From Methylomonas sp. AM2-LC (lineage in GTDB: Bacteria; Pseudomonadota; Gammaproteobacteria; Methylococcales; Methylomonadaceae), in the NCBI RefSeq assembly GCF_039904985.1, contig NZ_CP157006.1:1-64000 (forward strand): a DNA stretch of 64,000 nt. The letters run 5' to 3'. This document shows, in pieces, positions 53,688-63,082 of the stretch (its first letter is position 1; each line of letters opens with the position of its first letter). A model generated the notes under the pieces. It ran no database searches and was not told the origin of the DNA. It worked only from the letters and a program-made list of their open reading frames with translations. Position numbers and translations under genes: made by a program.

Positions 53688-54872
53688 ATGAAGAAACTTA
53701 AAATCGAAATATTAGGAGCAACATTAATGATTGTTGCTGGATTTGCTCAAGCGCAGAGCGTTACGCCAATATTGCCATTTATTAGCGAGAACGGAAATCC
53801 ATTGATTCCTCAAGTACCGCAAAAATCAAATTCACCCGCCATCCAGTTGCCAAATGATCTAAATCAACCGGATATTACTCATGAAGAAAACCAATTTCCA
53901 TCTAACCAGCAGGGGGCTGCGGCGTTTGAAACAGAAAATCAAAATCCAGCTCAATATCAGCAACATTCTATGTCCTTGCAGCAACCAACACAATCGTCAT
54001 TCCAAGATGTAGAGATTAATGATGTACAAGGAAGATCTAGCGTTGCACGAAATATTTCTTCTGAAAAAAAAACATCCCAAAAACGTCCAAACGTACTGAA
54101 TGCACCTGTTGCCGAAAAACAAATCTCTGAAAATGATATTAAGGATAAAAAAACAAGTAACGCAATTGTTATTAAAGCAAAGCCCGGTATCACAGAAAGT
54201 GTGATTATTGCCAGATACAAATTAAATCGCATTAGCACTCCCTATTCTGATCCAAAAGTTTTAACTGTTGATGCGATTGAAACCAAGATCGATGGTAGCG
54301 ATTTGTATATAGCAACTGAATCAGAGGTGCCTGTCAGTTTGTTTATTACCAGCGAATCAGGAAGTGGTGAAGCAATATCGCTACAGCTTTCTCCTAAAGA
54401 TAGCGTTTCTCCAGTAGAAATAAAAATTGAAAGCGGATCTAGACGCGAAAGGCCTGGTGTTGATAGTGATTCAGCTGGTTCTAGATGGAACAAATCATCG
54501 ACACCCTATGTTCACGATATAAAGACAGTCATGCAGTCTATGGCAAAACAACAAATTCCTCAAGGATATGCTCTTGAAGAGGTTACAGAAGAATTGGTTG
54601 CCATACCTTTTTGCCATGACCCCGAGCTAACATTTAGAACTGGACAGGTGCTAGGAGGGCATGATTCAAAAGTGATTGTGCTAATCGCTCAAAATAACAC
54701 ATCAAGAACCATTCAGTTCGAAGAGTACAACTGTGCGAATGAAAGCACGCTGGCAGTTTCGGCATGGCCAAGAGTGCTGTTGAACCCAGGCGAAAAAACG
54801 GAAGTGTACATTCTTACTCGCCTGTATGACGGTATGAAGCAAGAAGAAACTAGACCGGCATTAATTCAATAA
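53688..54872 (+). CDS. traK: Conjugal transfer protein TraK (secretin-like)
   Basis: The 394-residue protein has a signal peptide (to FAQA), then a Gln/Pro/Asn-rich linker (about 25-145). The TraK domain, homologous to VirB9, lies at about 155-390. It is part of the outer-membrane core with TraB and TraV. It is longer than F TraK (about 240 residues) because of the linker. It ends 9 bases before traB. Confidence 0.85.
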   Translation: MKKLKIEILGATLMIVAGFAQAQSVTPILPFISENGNPLIPQVPQKSNSPAIQLPNDLNQPDITHEENQFPSNQQGAAAFETENQNPAQYQQHSMSLQQPTQSSFQDVEINDVQGRSSVARNISSEKKTSQKRPNVLNAPVAEKQISENDIKDKKTSNAIVIKAKPGITESVIIARYKLNRISTPYSDPKVLTVDAIETKIDGSDLYIATESEVPVSLFITSESGSGEAISLQLSPKDSVSPVEIKIESGSRRERPGVDSDSAGSRWNKSSTPYVHDIKTVMQSMAKQQIPQGYALEEVTEELVAIPFCHDPELTFRTGQVLGGHDSKVIVLIAQNNTSRTIQFEEYNCANESTLAVSAWPRVLLNPGEKTEVYILTRLYDGMKQEETRPALIQ

Positions 54873-54881
54873 GGGGACCCT

Positions 54882-56567
54882 ATGCTTGACTTTGATAAAA
54901 ACAAATCCATTAAGGGTGCAGCATTTCAATGGTATGAAATGCTTGAACCCTCTAAAAAGAAGATGTACACGTTAATAGGTATAGCCTGCGGGATACTAAT
55001 TGTTTCCTATCTATTTATATACGCATCTGAAAGTAATAACGGCCCTAAAAAGTTTACGCCAAAAAGAAAAGTTGAGTATTCAATTTTTAATGGCAAAAAC
55101 CCTAGAAATCTATCCGTTGAGGCAATGTCTGGACAGCTAAAAAGATTATCCAATGATTTTTCAGACATGAAGAGAGTGTTTCAGCACCAGGAAGAAGAAA
55201 ATAAAGCTGTGACTGAATTAGTTAAAGCACAATCTGAAGCGATGAATAAACGAACCGAAAGCCTATCTAAGCTATCAGTTGAATTGCAAGGTCAAATTAA
55301 CGATGCAAAAGAATCGTTCAAAAACTCTGTTGTACTACCTGAAGTGCCTATAGATGGCGGAAATAGACAGGGAGCAAAAGATGTTACGTTGACAAAAAAC
55401 CCCCTAAAAAACGACGTTACGTTACAAGGGTCTAAAATTGGTGAGCAGTCACCTACTCTTGTTCAAAATAGCGCAAGTTCCGACCAACAAACAGGTCCCA
55501 GAATCCGTGTTGTAACAAGTGGAGGAGAAGAGGGAAAAAAGGGACAGGGCGGTAATCAACCGGCTGACCCAAAAAAAACAGGCGAGAAAAGAATTGTCGA
55601 ATTTGTAAATGTTAAAAGTTCTTCTTCAAAAGGTGGGGCTCCAGATATGTTTTTGCCTGCGGGCAGTATCTTAAGTGGCACATTGATTACAGGTTTGGAT
55701 GCACCAACATCTAATCAAGCGAGAAAAGATCCTTTTCCAGCATTATTAAGAATTAAGAACGAAGCTATTTTACCAAATCATTACCGAATGGATATCAGGG
55801 AATGTTTCTTAATTGCCAGCGGCTATGGGGATTTAAGTTCAGAACGAGCTTATATGAGGGCAGAACGTATTTCGTGCATTAAAAACGATGGTGTTGTAAT
55901 TGAAACCAGTATGGATGCGTATTCTGTTGGCGAAGACGGTAAAGCAGGTATTCGCGGTAGATTAATATCCAAAAATGGGCAAATTATCGGTAATGCGCTT
56001 TTGTCTGGATTTGTAGCTGGTATTACACATGCATTTGCACCTCAGCAAGTTACAGCGGTAAATACCAACTCAACATCAGGTGGACAGCAACCCTTTCTTT
56101 ATCCTTCACCTGGCATGTTGGCTGGACAGGGTGCCATGGGTGGTATTCAGGGCGCTTCACAACAAATTGCTGGTTACTATCTAGCGATGGCCAGAAACAT
56201 ATTTCCAATTATTGAAGTTGATGCCGGACGAAAAATTGATTTCATTATGGTTCGAGGCTTGTCATTAAATCCAAAACCGAAACAGTCTGAAAATGGACAT
56301 CAACAATCTGGACAGCAACAGCAATCAGGTACATACAGGATGGCAATGCCTGGGGGTAGCATAACTGGTGACACAATGCAAATGCCAACTAGTAATCTAA
56401 ATGCAATCGGACCGATTGGGAATGGGGGTGTGAACAGTTATAGCTCTATGTTTGGAGGCTCTAGTGGTTCTTATGGTTACAACGGTGGTGGCACTAACTA
56501 CAGTGGCGGTGGCGGTTATTTTTCAAACAATAATAGTCTTGGCGGCAATATGGATGGTAACCAGTAA
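54882..56567 (+). CDS. traB: Conjugal transfer protein TraB (VirB10-like)
   Basis: The 561-residue protein has one membrane helix (about 33-50), a coiled-coil segment (about 75-145) and a charged linker. The VirB10-type beta-barrel domain (about 245-465) contains FLPAGSILSGTLITGLDAP and RGRLISKNGQIIGNAL. The last 80 residues are Gly/Ser/Asn-rich. TraB bridges the inner and outer membrane. It is preceded by an AGGGGA ribosome site. Confidence 0.92.
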   Translation: MLDFDKNKSIKGAAFQWYEMLEPSKKKMYTLIGIACGILIVSYLFIYASESNNGPKKFTPKRKVEYSIFNGKNPRNLSVEAMSGQLKRLSNDFSDMKRVFQHQEEENKAVTELVKAQSEAMNKRTESLSKLSVELQGQINDAKESFKNSVVLPEVPIDGGNRQGAKDVTLTKNPLKNDVTLQGSKIGEQSPTLVQNSASSDQQTGPRIRVVTSGGEEGKKGQGGNQPADPKKTGEKRIVEFVNVKSSSSKGGAPDMFLPAGSILSGTLITGLDAPTSNQARKDPFPALLRIKNEAILPNHYRMDIRECFLIASGYGDLSSERAYMRAERISCIKNDGVVIETSMDAYSVGEDGKAGIRGRLISKNGQIIGNALLSGFVAGITHAFAPQQVTAVNTNSTSGGQQPFLYPSPGMLAGQGAMGGIQGASQQIAGYYLAMARNIFPIIEVDAGRKIDFIMVRGLSLNPKPKQSENGHQQSGQQQQSGTYRMAMPGGSITGDTMQMPTSNLNAIGPIGNGGVNSYSSMFGGSSGSYGYNGGGTNYSGGGGYFSNNNSLGGNMDGNQ

Positions 56568-56669
56568 TATTAAATCGCAGGTATTCATTTAATCAGTAAA
56601 TGAAAAACAACATTCATTTACTGAGCAATTTCAATCAAACATAGCTATATAGTGGAAACGAGAATATTT

Positions 56670-57491
56670 ATGATAAAAATTCGTTTAATAATTTTAATGC
56701 TGATCGCGGCTGGTAACTGCGTGGCTGGTAACACCCAAACTGCAGGACCAACAGTTTTTCCTGATAAAAAATACGCGAGCAGTCCTTCAAGTTGGTCAGG
56801 AACAGATGAGATGACTGCTGATGTCAAAAGGGAAATGGCGAGTGTTGAAGAAGTAAAAAAACTACCTGTAGGTGGACTTTCAATGCTGAGGGCAGGTGAC
56901 AAAATATTCATGATTACAGATAACGGACATTTTGTAATTGCCGGCAACTTTAAAATGGTTGATATGTGGCAAGGAAAAGTAATTGGCACCATGGAAGATC
57001 TTAAAGGAATTGACAAGATTGATCTTCGAAAAATTGGGTTAAGCCCTGATGAAATGGGTGCTTTCACCCTTGGCTCTGGAAAGAAAGAGGTCACTATTTT
57101 TGTTGATCCTCAGTGTGGATATTGCAACGGCCTACTGAAGCAGATTAAAGAAATTAAGGACGGATACACATTTAAAATCGTATTAGTACCCGTTCTTGGA
57201 TCAGAATCCGCCGATATCAGTAAAAAGTTATTATGTGAAAAAGACAAAAATAAAGCACTTGATATTTTGATTTCAAAAGATTTCTCAAAACTCCCAGCTT
57301 TGGCCGCAAAAGGTGGAAAGGATGTGTGTGATCTAAAACCGCTTCAGAAATCAGTTGTAGCTACAAAGTTACTTGACATAAAAGGCGTTCCGTTCTCATT
57401 TTTGCCTTCTAAAAACACATTTAGGGGTGGTGCAGAATCATTTAAAACCGTATTAGAAAAGGATCTAGAGGATGAAGTTCATGGTCGTTAA
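56670..57491 (+). CDS. dsbC: DsbC-family disulfide isomerase of the transfer system
   Basis: The protein of about 273 residues has a signal peptide (to VAG) and a thioredoxin-like domain with the active site CGYC (Cys149, Cys152) in FVDPQCGYCNGL and the cis-proline loop GVPFSF. DsbC-type proteins in SXT and F-like modules correct disulfides in TraN, TraU and others, which are Cys-rich here too. The start ATG 56670 is preferred to GTG 56652. The gene overlaps traV by 20 bases. Confidence 0.9.
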   Translation: MIKIRLIILMLIAAGNCVAGNTQTAGPTVFPDKKYASSPSSWSGTDEMTADVKREMASVEEVKKLPVGGLSMLRAGDKIFMITDNGHFVIAGNFKMVDMWQGKVIGTMEDLKGIDKIDLRKIGLSPDEMGAFTLGSGKKEVTIFVDPQCGYCNGLLKQIKEIKDGYTFKIVLVPVLGSESADISKKLLCEKDKNKALDILISKDFSKLPALAAKGGKDVCDLKPLQKSVVATKLLDIKGVPFSFLPSKNTFRGGAESFKTVLEKDLEDEVHGR

Positions 57492-57981
57492 GTCATTATT
57501 AATTCTCTTTTTAACAATTACTATATCTGGTTGTTCATGGATGGGGATTGGTGCTTCTGAATTTAGCTGTCCAGGGGGAGTTGATGGTGTTCGATGTTTA
57601 TCTGCGAGACAGGTTTATCAAGCAACGGAATCGTCAGATTACGTTAAAATGAACGCCGATCCTGATAATAGTGATTCTAAAAAGTCTAATCCATCAATAG
57701 TTAGTGGTCAGCAATTACAAAGCAATAGTCAAGTAGCTGTTCCTACTATTGAGCAACCTATTCCCATTAGAACACAGGCAAAAGTAATGCGGATTTGGGT
57801 TGCGCCATGGGAAGATGATGTAGGCGACTTACATGCAGATGGTTTCATGTATACTGAAATTGAAAGTAGACGATGGAACTTAGGTGACAGGTTTAAATCC
57901 CCGTCCGCTGCATTATCGCCACTCTCAGAAAGAACACCATCTGAGCAAGTATATAGCGAAACATCTTCGCGAAATAGATAA
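57472..57981 (+). CDS. traV: Conjugal transfer lipoprotein TraV
   Basis: The 169-residue protein has a lipoprotein signal (ISGC) and the TraV pattern SEFSCPGGVDGVRCLSARQV right after it, then a linker and APWEDDVGDLHADGF near 120. TraV is the VirB7-like lipoprotein that joins TraK and TraB in the outer-membrane core. A strong terminator follows 62 bases after the stop and ends this transcript. Confidence 0.9.
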   Translation: MKFMVVKSLLILFLTITISGCSWMGIGASEFSCPGGVDGVRCLSARQVYQATESSDYVKMNADPDNSDSKKSNPSIVSGQQLQSNSQVAVPTIEQPIPIRTQAKVMRIWVAPWEDDVGDLHADGFMYTEIESRRWNLGDRFKSPSAALSPLSERTPSEQVYSETSSRNR

Positions 57982-58042
57982 TTAAATGCAAAAGGAAAGA
58001 TACGCGAGTATTTAATTATAGTGTGTCTAGATAGACTTTATA

Positions 58043-58078
58043 AAATCCCCATTGTTGGCAACGACAATGGGGATTTTT
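58043..58078 (+). terminator. Intrinsic terminator after traV
   Basis: AAATCCCCATTGT pairs with ACAATGGGGATTT in a 13-base stem, followed by TT and further A/T bases. It separates the traL-traV transcript from the pilin gene, which therefore needs a promoter of its own. Confidence 0.9.
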
Positions 58079-58133
58079 AATTTTAAAGACAAGGCAATTC
58101 ATCTTTCACCATCTAACCACAGTAAACTTTGAA

Positions 58134-58280
58134 GTCAAATTTTTTCACCTTCCAAATGAAAGGTGGCCTAAAAGTGCATCAATTCGCTTCTGCGAGTAAA
58201 AGGCACTCCGAAAACCGATTCTTTCTAGATTAACAAAAGCGATTGATTTCTTCAGAATAGATTTGTCCTTTTTGGACAAC
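58134..58280 (+). promoter_or_regulatory. Leader region of the pilin gene
   Basis: Between the terminator and traA two dyads are seen: CACCTT with AAGGTG (near 58146-58165) and TTGTCC-TTTTT-GGACAA (58263-58279). The first includes GAAAGGTGGCC, followed by AAAAGTGC, which faintly resembles the tra box in reverse orientation. A clear -35/-10 pair is not visible. The ribosome site TTTTGGAG stands 9 bases before the ATG. Confidence 0.35.
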
Positions 58281-58321
58281 AAACAACATTAAATCAAGCA
58301 AATCCTTTTGGAGTATTCAAT

Positions 58322-58609
58322 ATGAAAGTTAACAAAAAAGCTGTTATTGCCGCATCTCTACTGTCTCTGGCACTGGCAACAGATGCTATGGCCGGAACCG
58401 ACACGACTTTTTCAAGCATCTATACCAAACTGACACTCTGGACTCAAGGCACTTTAGGTCAAGTAATTTCTTTAGCGGCTTTCTTGGTCGGTTTAGGCGC
58501 TGGTGTTGTCAATCAATCTATCATAGCAGTGGTAATCGGCATTTCAATAGCGTTAGCTTTGAATTATGCGCCTACTATTATCGGCGGCATCGTTACCGGT
58601 TTGGCTTAA
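58322..58609 (+). CDS. traA: Conjugative pilin TraA
   Basis: The 95-residue protein is a pilin precursor. A long leader ends in DAMAG (cleavage near residue 24-25). The mature part of about 70 residues has two hydrophobic helices (LGQVISLAAFLVGLGAGVV and SIIAVVIGISIALAL) with a small turn. It would be cleaved by a peptidase and assembled in the pilus. It stands between two terminators, so it can be made in higher amount than the neighbouring genes. Confidence 0.85.
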   Translation: MKVNKKAVIAASLLSLALATDAMAGTDTTFSSIYTKLTLWTQGTLGQVISLAAFLVGLGAGVVNQSIIAVVIGISIALALNYAPTIIGGIVTGLA

Positions 58610-58655
58610 TATTGCCAACATCCCGCTACTCACCTAGTGGGATGCAAAAGAGAAG

Positions 58656-58683
58656 CCGCGCCTTAGTGCGCGGTTTTTTTTTG
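58656..58683 (+). terminator. Intrinsic terminator after traA
   Basis: CCGCGC and GCGCGG form a 6-base GC stem with loop CTTAGT, followed by ten T. A second hairpin (TCCCGCTA with TAGTGGGA) precedes it at 58621-58642. An 82-residue frame across this region is not a gene. Confidence 0.92.
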
Positions 58684-58788
58684 TTAAAAATCGGTTTAAG
58701 CGCGCGGTACATGAGCGCTTTCATATGTGATATAGCCTCATCTTCCTTTCAGATAGATCCTGGCCAAACTGTATATATTTTTCAAACT

Positions 58789-58810
58789 AGGCTTTTTTTT
58801 GGCACCTTTC
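58789..58810 (+). promoter_or_regulatory. Conserved tra box 4, upstream of traC
   Basis: The box reads A-GGC, eight T, GGCACCTTTC and is followed by GGTGTGACGTATTTT. ACACAATAGAAT stands at the same distance downstream as in box 1. It ends 68 bases before the traC start and directly follows the pilin terminator, so it marks a new transcription unit. Confidence 0.75.
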
Positions 58811-58878
58811 GGTGTGACGTATTTTTTAATAACACAATAGAATTGGATTATCAAAAATAAAATTAAAGGGGCTGTCCA

Positions 58879-61296
58879 TTGTCAACAAACGGCGCAAGTA
58901 TTTATGAAAAACAACTTAATCGGCATACGCTGAAGCAGCTAATACCAGTCGTTACATACGATCCTGATAACCATCTATTTTTGATGGAAGATGGTTACAT
59001 AGGCTTTGCGTTTGTGTCAAAACCAATACCGGGTAGCGACGAGTCAACAAGTCAGCGTTTGAATGTATTGTTTTCACTTGATTACCCAAAAGATACGTTT
59101 ATCCAAATAATGCTATCTGCATCTCAGGATATCGATAACATTCTTTATCGAATTCAAAAGATGAGAAGAACGAATGATGAAGCGTTAAAAGAATCTTTAA
59201 AAGCTCGTATTAATCTACTGACACAATGTACAAACAAATCAGTAAGTTTACAGGCACAGTCGTATGTGCGTGAATTCAAAGTGATATTCAGTGTAAAAAT
59301 TCCACTTGAAAAACCAGGCCACCCACCTACTATTCATGAGATCAATGCTGCACGAGACATACGTTTATCTTTTGAGCAAACGATCAAGTCGGCTGGATTT
59401 AACCCAAATACTGTAAATGGGGAGACGTACCTTCGTCTGGTCGGACAAATCCTACATTGGCAATCTACAGCGAATTGGCGTCAACCACATCATTATTACG
59501 ATGAAGGATCGCCAATTAATGAGCAAGTTAGTGAATTTGACGACATGATGCAAATAGATTCTAACGGCATATGGCTCGGTGAAAAACGTCTGCGAATTTT
59601 ATCACCGATCCGTCTGCCGGCATATGCAGATCTCGGAAATATGCGACGAATGATTGGTGATCCATTAACTGGTGCCAGGGGAATTCACGGGAATTTTTTT
59701 ATCAATGTAAATATTTACATCCCCGATAACGCAAAAGAAAGAGCAATTGCTGATAAAGAGCGAAATACAGTTAATTACCAAGCATTTGGCCCCATGCTTA
59801 AATTTAATCCAAAGTTGGCTTTTAAAAAAGAAAGCTCTGATCTTTTATTTGAATCGATCAATGAAGGTGATCGTATTGTAATGATGAATATTTGTGTTGG
59901 ACTTTTCACAGATTCTTTGGATCAAAGCCAACAAAGATTAACGGAGGCACAAACGTATTTCAGTGAAATCGGCTGGATCATGAAAGAAGATAAGTACATT
60001 ACGTTACCAATGTTAATTAATTCGCTTCCATTTTGCGCAGACCAGAAAGCTTTAACATTTTTACAACGTTACAAACGTCTTGGTGCAAAAGATGCTGTGG
60101 AGTTTTTGCCTATTATATCGGACTGGAGTGGTACAGGCACACCGATGCTTACTTTTGTCTCGCGAGGCGGGCAGATTATGAATATGGATATGTTTGATAG
60201 TAATACTAACTCGAATACTTGTATCGTTGCTGCGTCTGGCTCGGGAAAATCCTTTCTAACTAATGACATTATCACTTCTTATTCTTCCGCTGGCGCAAAG
60301 ATATGGGTAATCGACATCGGTAGATCATATGAAAAATTAGTTAATACTCTAGATGGAGACTTTGTTGAATTCGGAGAAAGTAGCGGCATTTGTCTTAATC
60401 CTTTTCCTCTCGTCGAAAACTACAATGAGGAAGCCGACATGCTTGTCGGGATCATTATTTCAATGGCAGCCATGGAGGATAAGTTATCTGATCTTCAACA
60501 AGCCAGATTAAGATCAATTTTGAAAGACATTTGGGATGAACACAAACAGGGGATGAATGTGGACATGGTTGCCGAAAAATGCCTGGAGGATGAAGATCGC
60601 CGTGTTATAGATATGGGGCATCAGTTATTCGTGTTTACAACAAAAGGTGAGTACGGAAGATTTTTTAACGGCCCCAATAATATCAACTTTGATAATAAAT
60701 TGACTTGCTTAGAGCTAGAAGAGCTTAAAGGCAGAAGCCATTTGCAACAAGTGGTGTTATTGATCCTGATCTATCAGATCCAACAAAAAATGTATCTTGG
60801 TGATCGAAGTCAGCGAAAAATATTGATTATTGACGAAGCATGGGATCTATTGGCCAAAGGAAATGTTGCAAAATTCATTGAAACTGGATACCGCCGATTC
60901 CGAAAGTACAACGGTGCTGCTATCACTATTACACAGTCACTCAATGATCTCTATGGCTCACCCTCCGGTGAGGCAATTGCAGAAAATTCTGCAAACCTTT
61001 ATATGCTGTATCAAAAAGCAGAAACTATCGAACGCATAAAAAAAGAAAACCGATTAATGATCGGCGAGGCTGGATTTACCTATTTAAAATCCGTACATAC
61101 CGTCAAAGGACAGTATTCGGAAATATTTTTTAATACTAGTTACGGAGTAGGTATAGGTCGATTAATTGTCGATAAATATACACAACTTCTTTACTCGACC
61201 AATCCCGATGATATCAATGCTATTAGCGCTCGTACAAATTCAGGTATGACCATGGCGCAAGCAATTGAAGATATTTTATTAAACGAGCAGCAATAG
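58879..61296 (+). CDS. traC: Conjugal transfer ATPase TraC (VirB4-like)
   Basis: The 805-residue protein is the F-type VirB4 ATPase that powers pilus assembly. Walker A GSGKS lies at 454-458, Walker B ILIIDEAWDLL at about 648-658 (Asp652, Glu653), and TITQSLNDLYGSPSGEAI follows. The start is TTG 58879 with AAGGGG about 10 bases upstream; there is no better ATG near. It is first after box 4 and precedes a 256-residue gene and traF. Confidence 0.94.
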   Translation: MSTNGASIYEKQLNRHTLKQLIPVVTYDPDNHLFLMEDGYIGFAFVSKPIPGSDESTSQRLNVLFSLDYPKDTFIQIMLSASQDIDNILYRIQKMRRTNDEALKESLKARINLLTQCTNKSVSLQAQSYVREFKVIFSVKIPLEKPGHPPTIHEINAARDIRLSFEQTIKSAGFNPNTVNGETYLRLVGQILHWQSTANWRQPHHYYDEGSPINEQVSEFDDMMQIDSNGIWLGEKRLRILSPIRLPAYADLGNMRRMIGDPLTGARGIHGNFFINVNIYIPDNAKERAIADKERNTVNYQAFGPMLKFNPKLAFKKESSDLLFESINEGDRIVMMNICVGLFTDSLDQSQQRLTEAQTYFSEIGWIMKEDKYITLPMLINSLPFCADQKALTFLQRYKRLGAKDAVEFLPIISDWSGTGTPMLTFVSRGGQIMNMDMFDSNTNSNTCIVAASGSGKSFLTNDIITSYSSAGAKIWVIDIGRSYEKLVNTLDGDFVEFGESSGICLNPFPLVENYNEEADMLVGIIISMAAMEDKLSDLQQARLRSILKDIWDEHKQGMNVDMVAEKCLEDEDRRVIDMGHQLFVFTTKGEYGRFFNGPNNINFDNKLTCLELEELKGRSHLQQVVLLILIYQIQQKMYLGDRSQRKILIIDEAWDLLAKGNVAKFIETGYRRFRKYNGAAITITQSLNDLYGSPSGEAIAENSANLYMLYQKAETIERIKKENRLMIGEAGFTYLKSVHTVKGQYSEIFFNTSYGVGIGRLIVDKYTQLLYSTNPDDINAISARTNSGMTMAQAIEDILLNEQQ

Positions 61297-61305
61297 GAGT
61301 ACAAG

Positions 61306-62076
61306 ATGGAAGAATTAATCGATGATAATAAACTGATAGCCTCAGAAAGTATCGGCACAAACAACCCAGCCCAACCAAATAGAACGCGAACTCAATCGGG
61401 TCCAGTTAACCTCATAGAGCGTCATCGCGGATTTATCGCTAGAACAGAAATCGAGTTATCACCGAGAATGGCATCTTATTACACTAGCTTTTTTAATCGA
61501 AGCCAGTTCTACGCATCGACCATGCGCCGAAACTTAATAATCATTAACAAGCCGGACATTGAATTAGAAATTTTGAAAAGGATCGATGAAGTAATTCAAG
61601 AAGTTAATGATGTCATTGATGGCAAGTATACAGTTGCCGAAAAATTGCTCAAACAAAATCGAGTTAAATTAGCTACCCAACAATTGGCTACGCGCGAACC
61701 CAATATCATTGATCCAATAGGGTGGAAATATATTGGTACTTTTCGCAAGGCTGTTCGATTCGAGCAAGCGCTGACCACATTATGGCTAACCTGTATTATT
61801 GACGACAAGGCGTTTCATGCAGCAATGGATGATATTCGTGGAAATCTCAGATCTGTCCGGAACACCATTAACACTTTCTCTCTGGAATTAAGGAAAGAAG
61901 CCATGGGTCGACGTGATGAATGGTCTAGACGAAGAGAAATTCGTAACGGAAACGCAGTAGATCAAGCACCATCTGTCGATAATAATGAAGAAAATTCAAG
62001 TCCAAGCGTAAACACAAACCAAAACACTGAACAATTTGATGAAAGTGAAAAAACTTCTGTTGACGAAGCTGCTTAA
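61306..62076 (+). CDS. Conserved conjugation-associated protein, 256 residues, function unknown
   Basis: The protein is soluble and helical, with the central pattern RTEIELSPRMASYYTSFFNR and LWLTCIIDDKAFHAAMDDI, flanked by acidic, disordered ends. The second part recalls the AcaB/DUF1845 group of conjugative elements (an Arg/Leu-rich helical bundle ending in LWL-x-IDD-x-A), but I am not sure. If right, it could be a regulator. It lies between traC and traF with tight spacing, and its end overlaps traF by 38 bases. Confidence 0.45.
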   Translation: MEELIDDNKLIASESIGTNNPAQPNRTRTQSGPVNLIERHRGFIARTEIELSPRMASYYTSFFNRSQFYASTMRRNLIIINKPDIELEILKRIDEVIQEVNDVIDGKYTVAEKLLKQNRVKLATQQLATREPNIIDPIGWKYIGTFRKAVRFEQALTTLWLTCIIDDKAFHAAMDDIRGNLRSVRNTINTFSLELRKEAMGRRDEWSRRREIRNGNAVDQAPSVDNNEENSSPSVNTNQNTEQFDESEKTSVDEAA

Positions 62077-63082
62077 AACTGTTCAATGGGTGACGGTCAT
62101 ACTTGTCGGCACAGTATTGTATTCAAGCCCCTCGCTATCCGAATCCTTCTTTGGGATTTCGGATAGCCGTGGTCGATTTTCTACTGATGATAGACCGTAT
62201 TATGACGACAAGGAACGCGGCTGGTTTTTTTATGAGGAAGATCCTCCTCCGGAAATTGTTGAAGAAAGTCGTCCTCCTCGTATAGAACCAGTGATATCAA
62301 AGCCATCCACGCCTGCAAAACCAAAGGCACAAAAGGAAAAACCTTTGTCATCGGAGTGGTTTAGGAAGCATATGGTTGAATACAGAGATGCTGCAGTCGA
62401 CAATCCAACCAAGGAAAATGTAGCTAGATACATGTATCTACAGCGAGTAATGCTTGATAAGGCCGAGTTATTCACCGAGGCAACCAAACTAACTGTTATG
62501 AATGACCCCGTTCTTGATGAGAATTCAAGAAGGCCAATTGCCACTTTTGGGGCGAATGCTATGGATGAAAATGCGAAAAAAGGGGTTGATTTCGCAGCAA
62601 GAAAACTAGCGGATGTTGCTGGCCTTTGGTTTTTTTATTCTAGCACTTGTAATTTTTGTGACAAAGAAGCATCGGTTCTTAATGGTTTATCACATGCTTA
62701 CGGATTCAAAGTAATGGCGATATCGCTAGATGGTGGACCTTTACCGAATGGATTATTTCCTGACTTTAGACTCGACCAAGGGCAGGGCGCAAAATTAGAT
62801 GTACACGTTACGCCTACCATGTTTCTTGTAAATCCTAAACAAAAAGAGGGAATTATTAAGCTTGGGGAGGGATTAATTGCCGGTGATGAATTGATTAAAC
62901 GCTCAATTGAGCTTGGCAATGAACGTGGATGGCTAGAAGTAAATGAATACAGAAATACGCTCAAAGCTAATCCTATCACTGTAAGCCAGGATGCAATTAA
63001 TAGTATCGATGAAAAAACCATCAACGATCCTAATAAACTCGTAAATTTAATACGCAATAATTTGAAAGGGCAGTTGAAATGA
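62039..63082 (+). CDS. traF: Conjugal pilus assembly protein TraF (thioredoxin-like)
   Basis: The protein of about 347 residues has a signal sequence (to SLSES) and the F-type TraF layout. An N-terminal helical region with WFRKHMVEYRDAAVDNPT and MYLQRVMLDKAE is followed by a thioredoxin fold with CNFC (Cys204, Cys207), VMAISLDGGP and VTPTMFLVNP. F TraF has lost the second cysteine pair; here the CxxC is kept, so it could be redox-active. It starts within the gene before, and the stop overlaps a 44-residue frame (ATGA). Confidence 0.88.
   Translation: MKVKKLLLTKLLKTVQWVTVILVGTVLYSSPSLSESFFGISDSRGRFSTDDRPYYDDKERGWFFYEEDPPPEIVEESRPPRIEPVISKPSTPAKPKAQKEKPLSSEWFRKHMVEYRDAAVDNPTKENVARYMYLQRVMLDKAELFTEATKLTVMNDPVLDENSRRPIATFGANAMDENAKKGVDFAARKLADVAGLWFFYSSTCNFCDKEASVLNGLSHAYGFKVMAISLDGGPLPNGLFPDFRLDQGQGAKLDVHVTPTMFLVNPKQKEGIIKLGEGLIAGDELIKRSIELGNERGWLEVNEYRNTLKANPITVSQDAINSIDEKTINDPNKLVNLIRNNLKGQLK

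Noticed and set aside
26351..58810. Reading the TTGGCAC part of the tra boxes as sigma-54 (-24/-12) promoters
   Set aside because: TGGCAC fits the -24 element, but no TTGCA-like -12 element follows at the required 5-base distance in any of the four copies.
58612..58860. 82-residue frame between traA and traC
   Set aside because: It runs through the traA terminator, its T-run and tra box 4, so it cannot be a normal gene.
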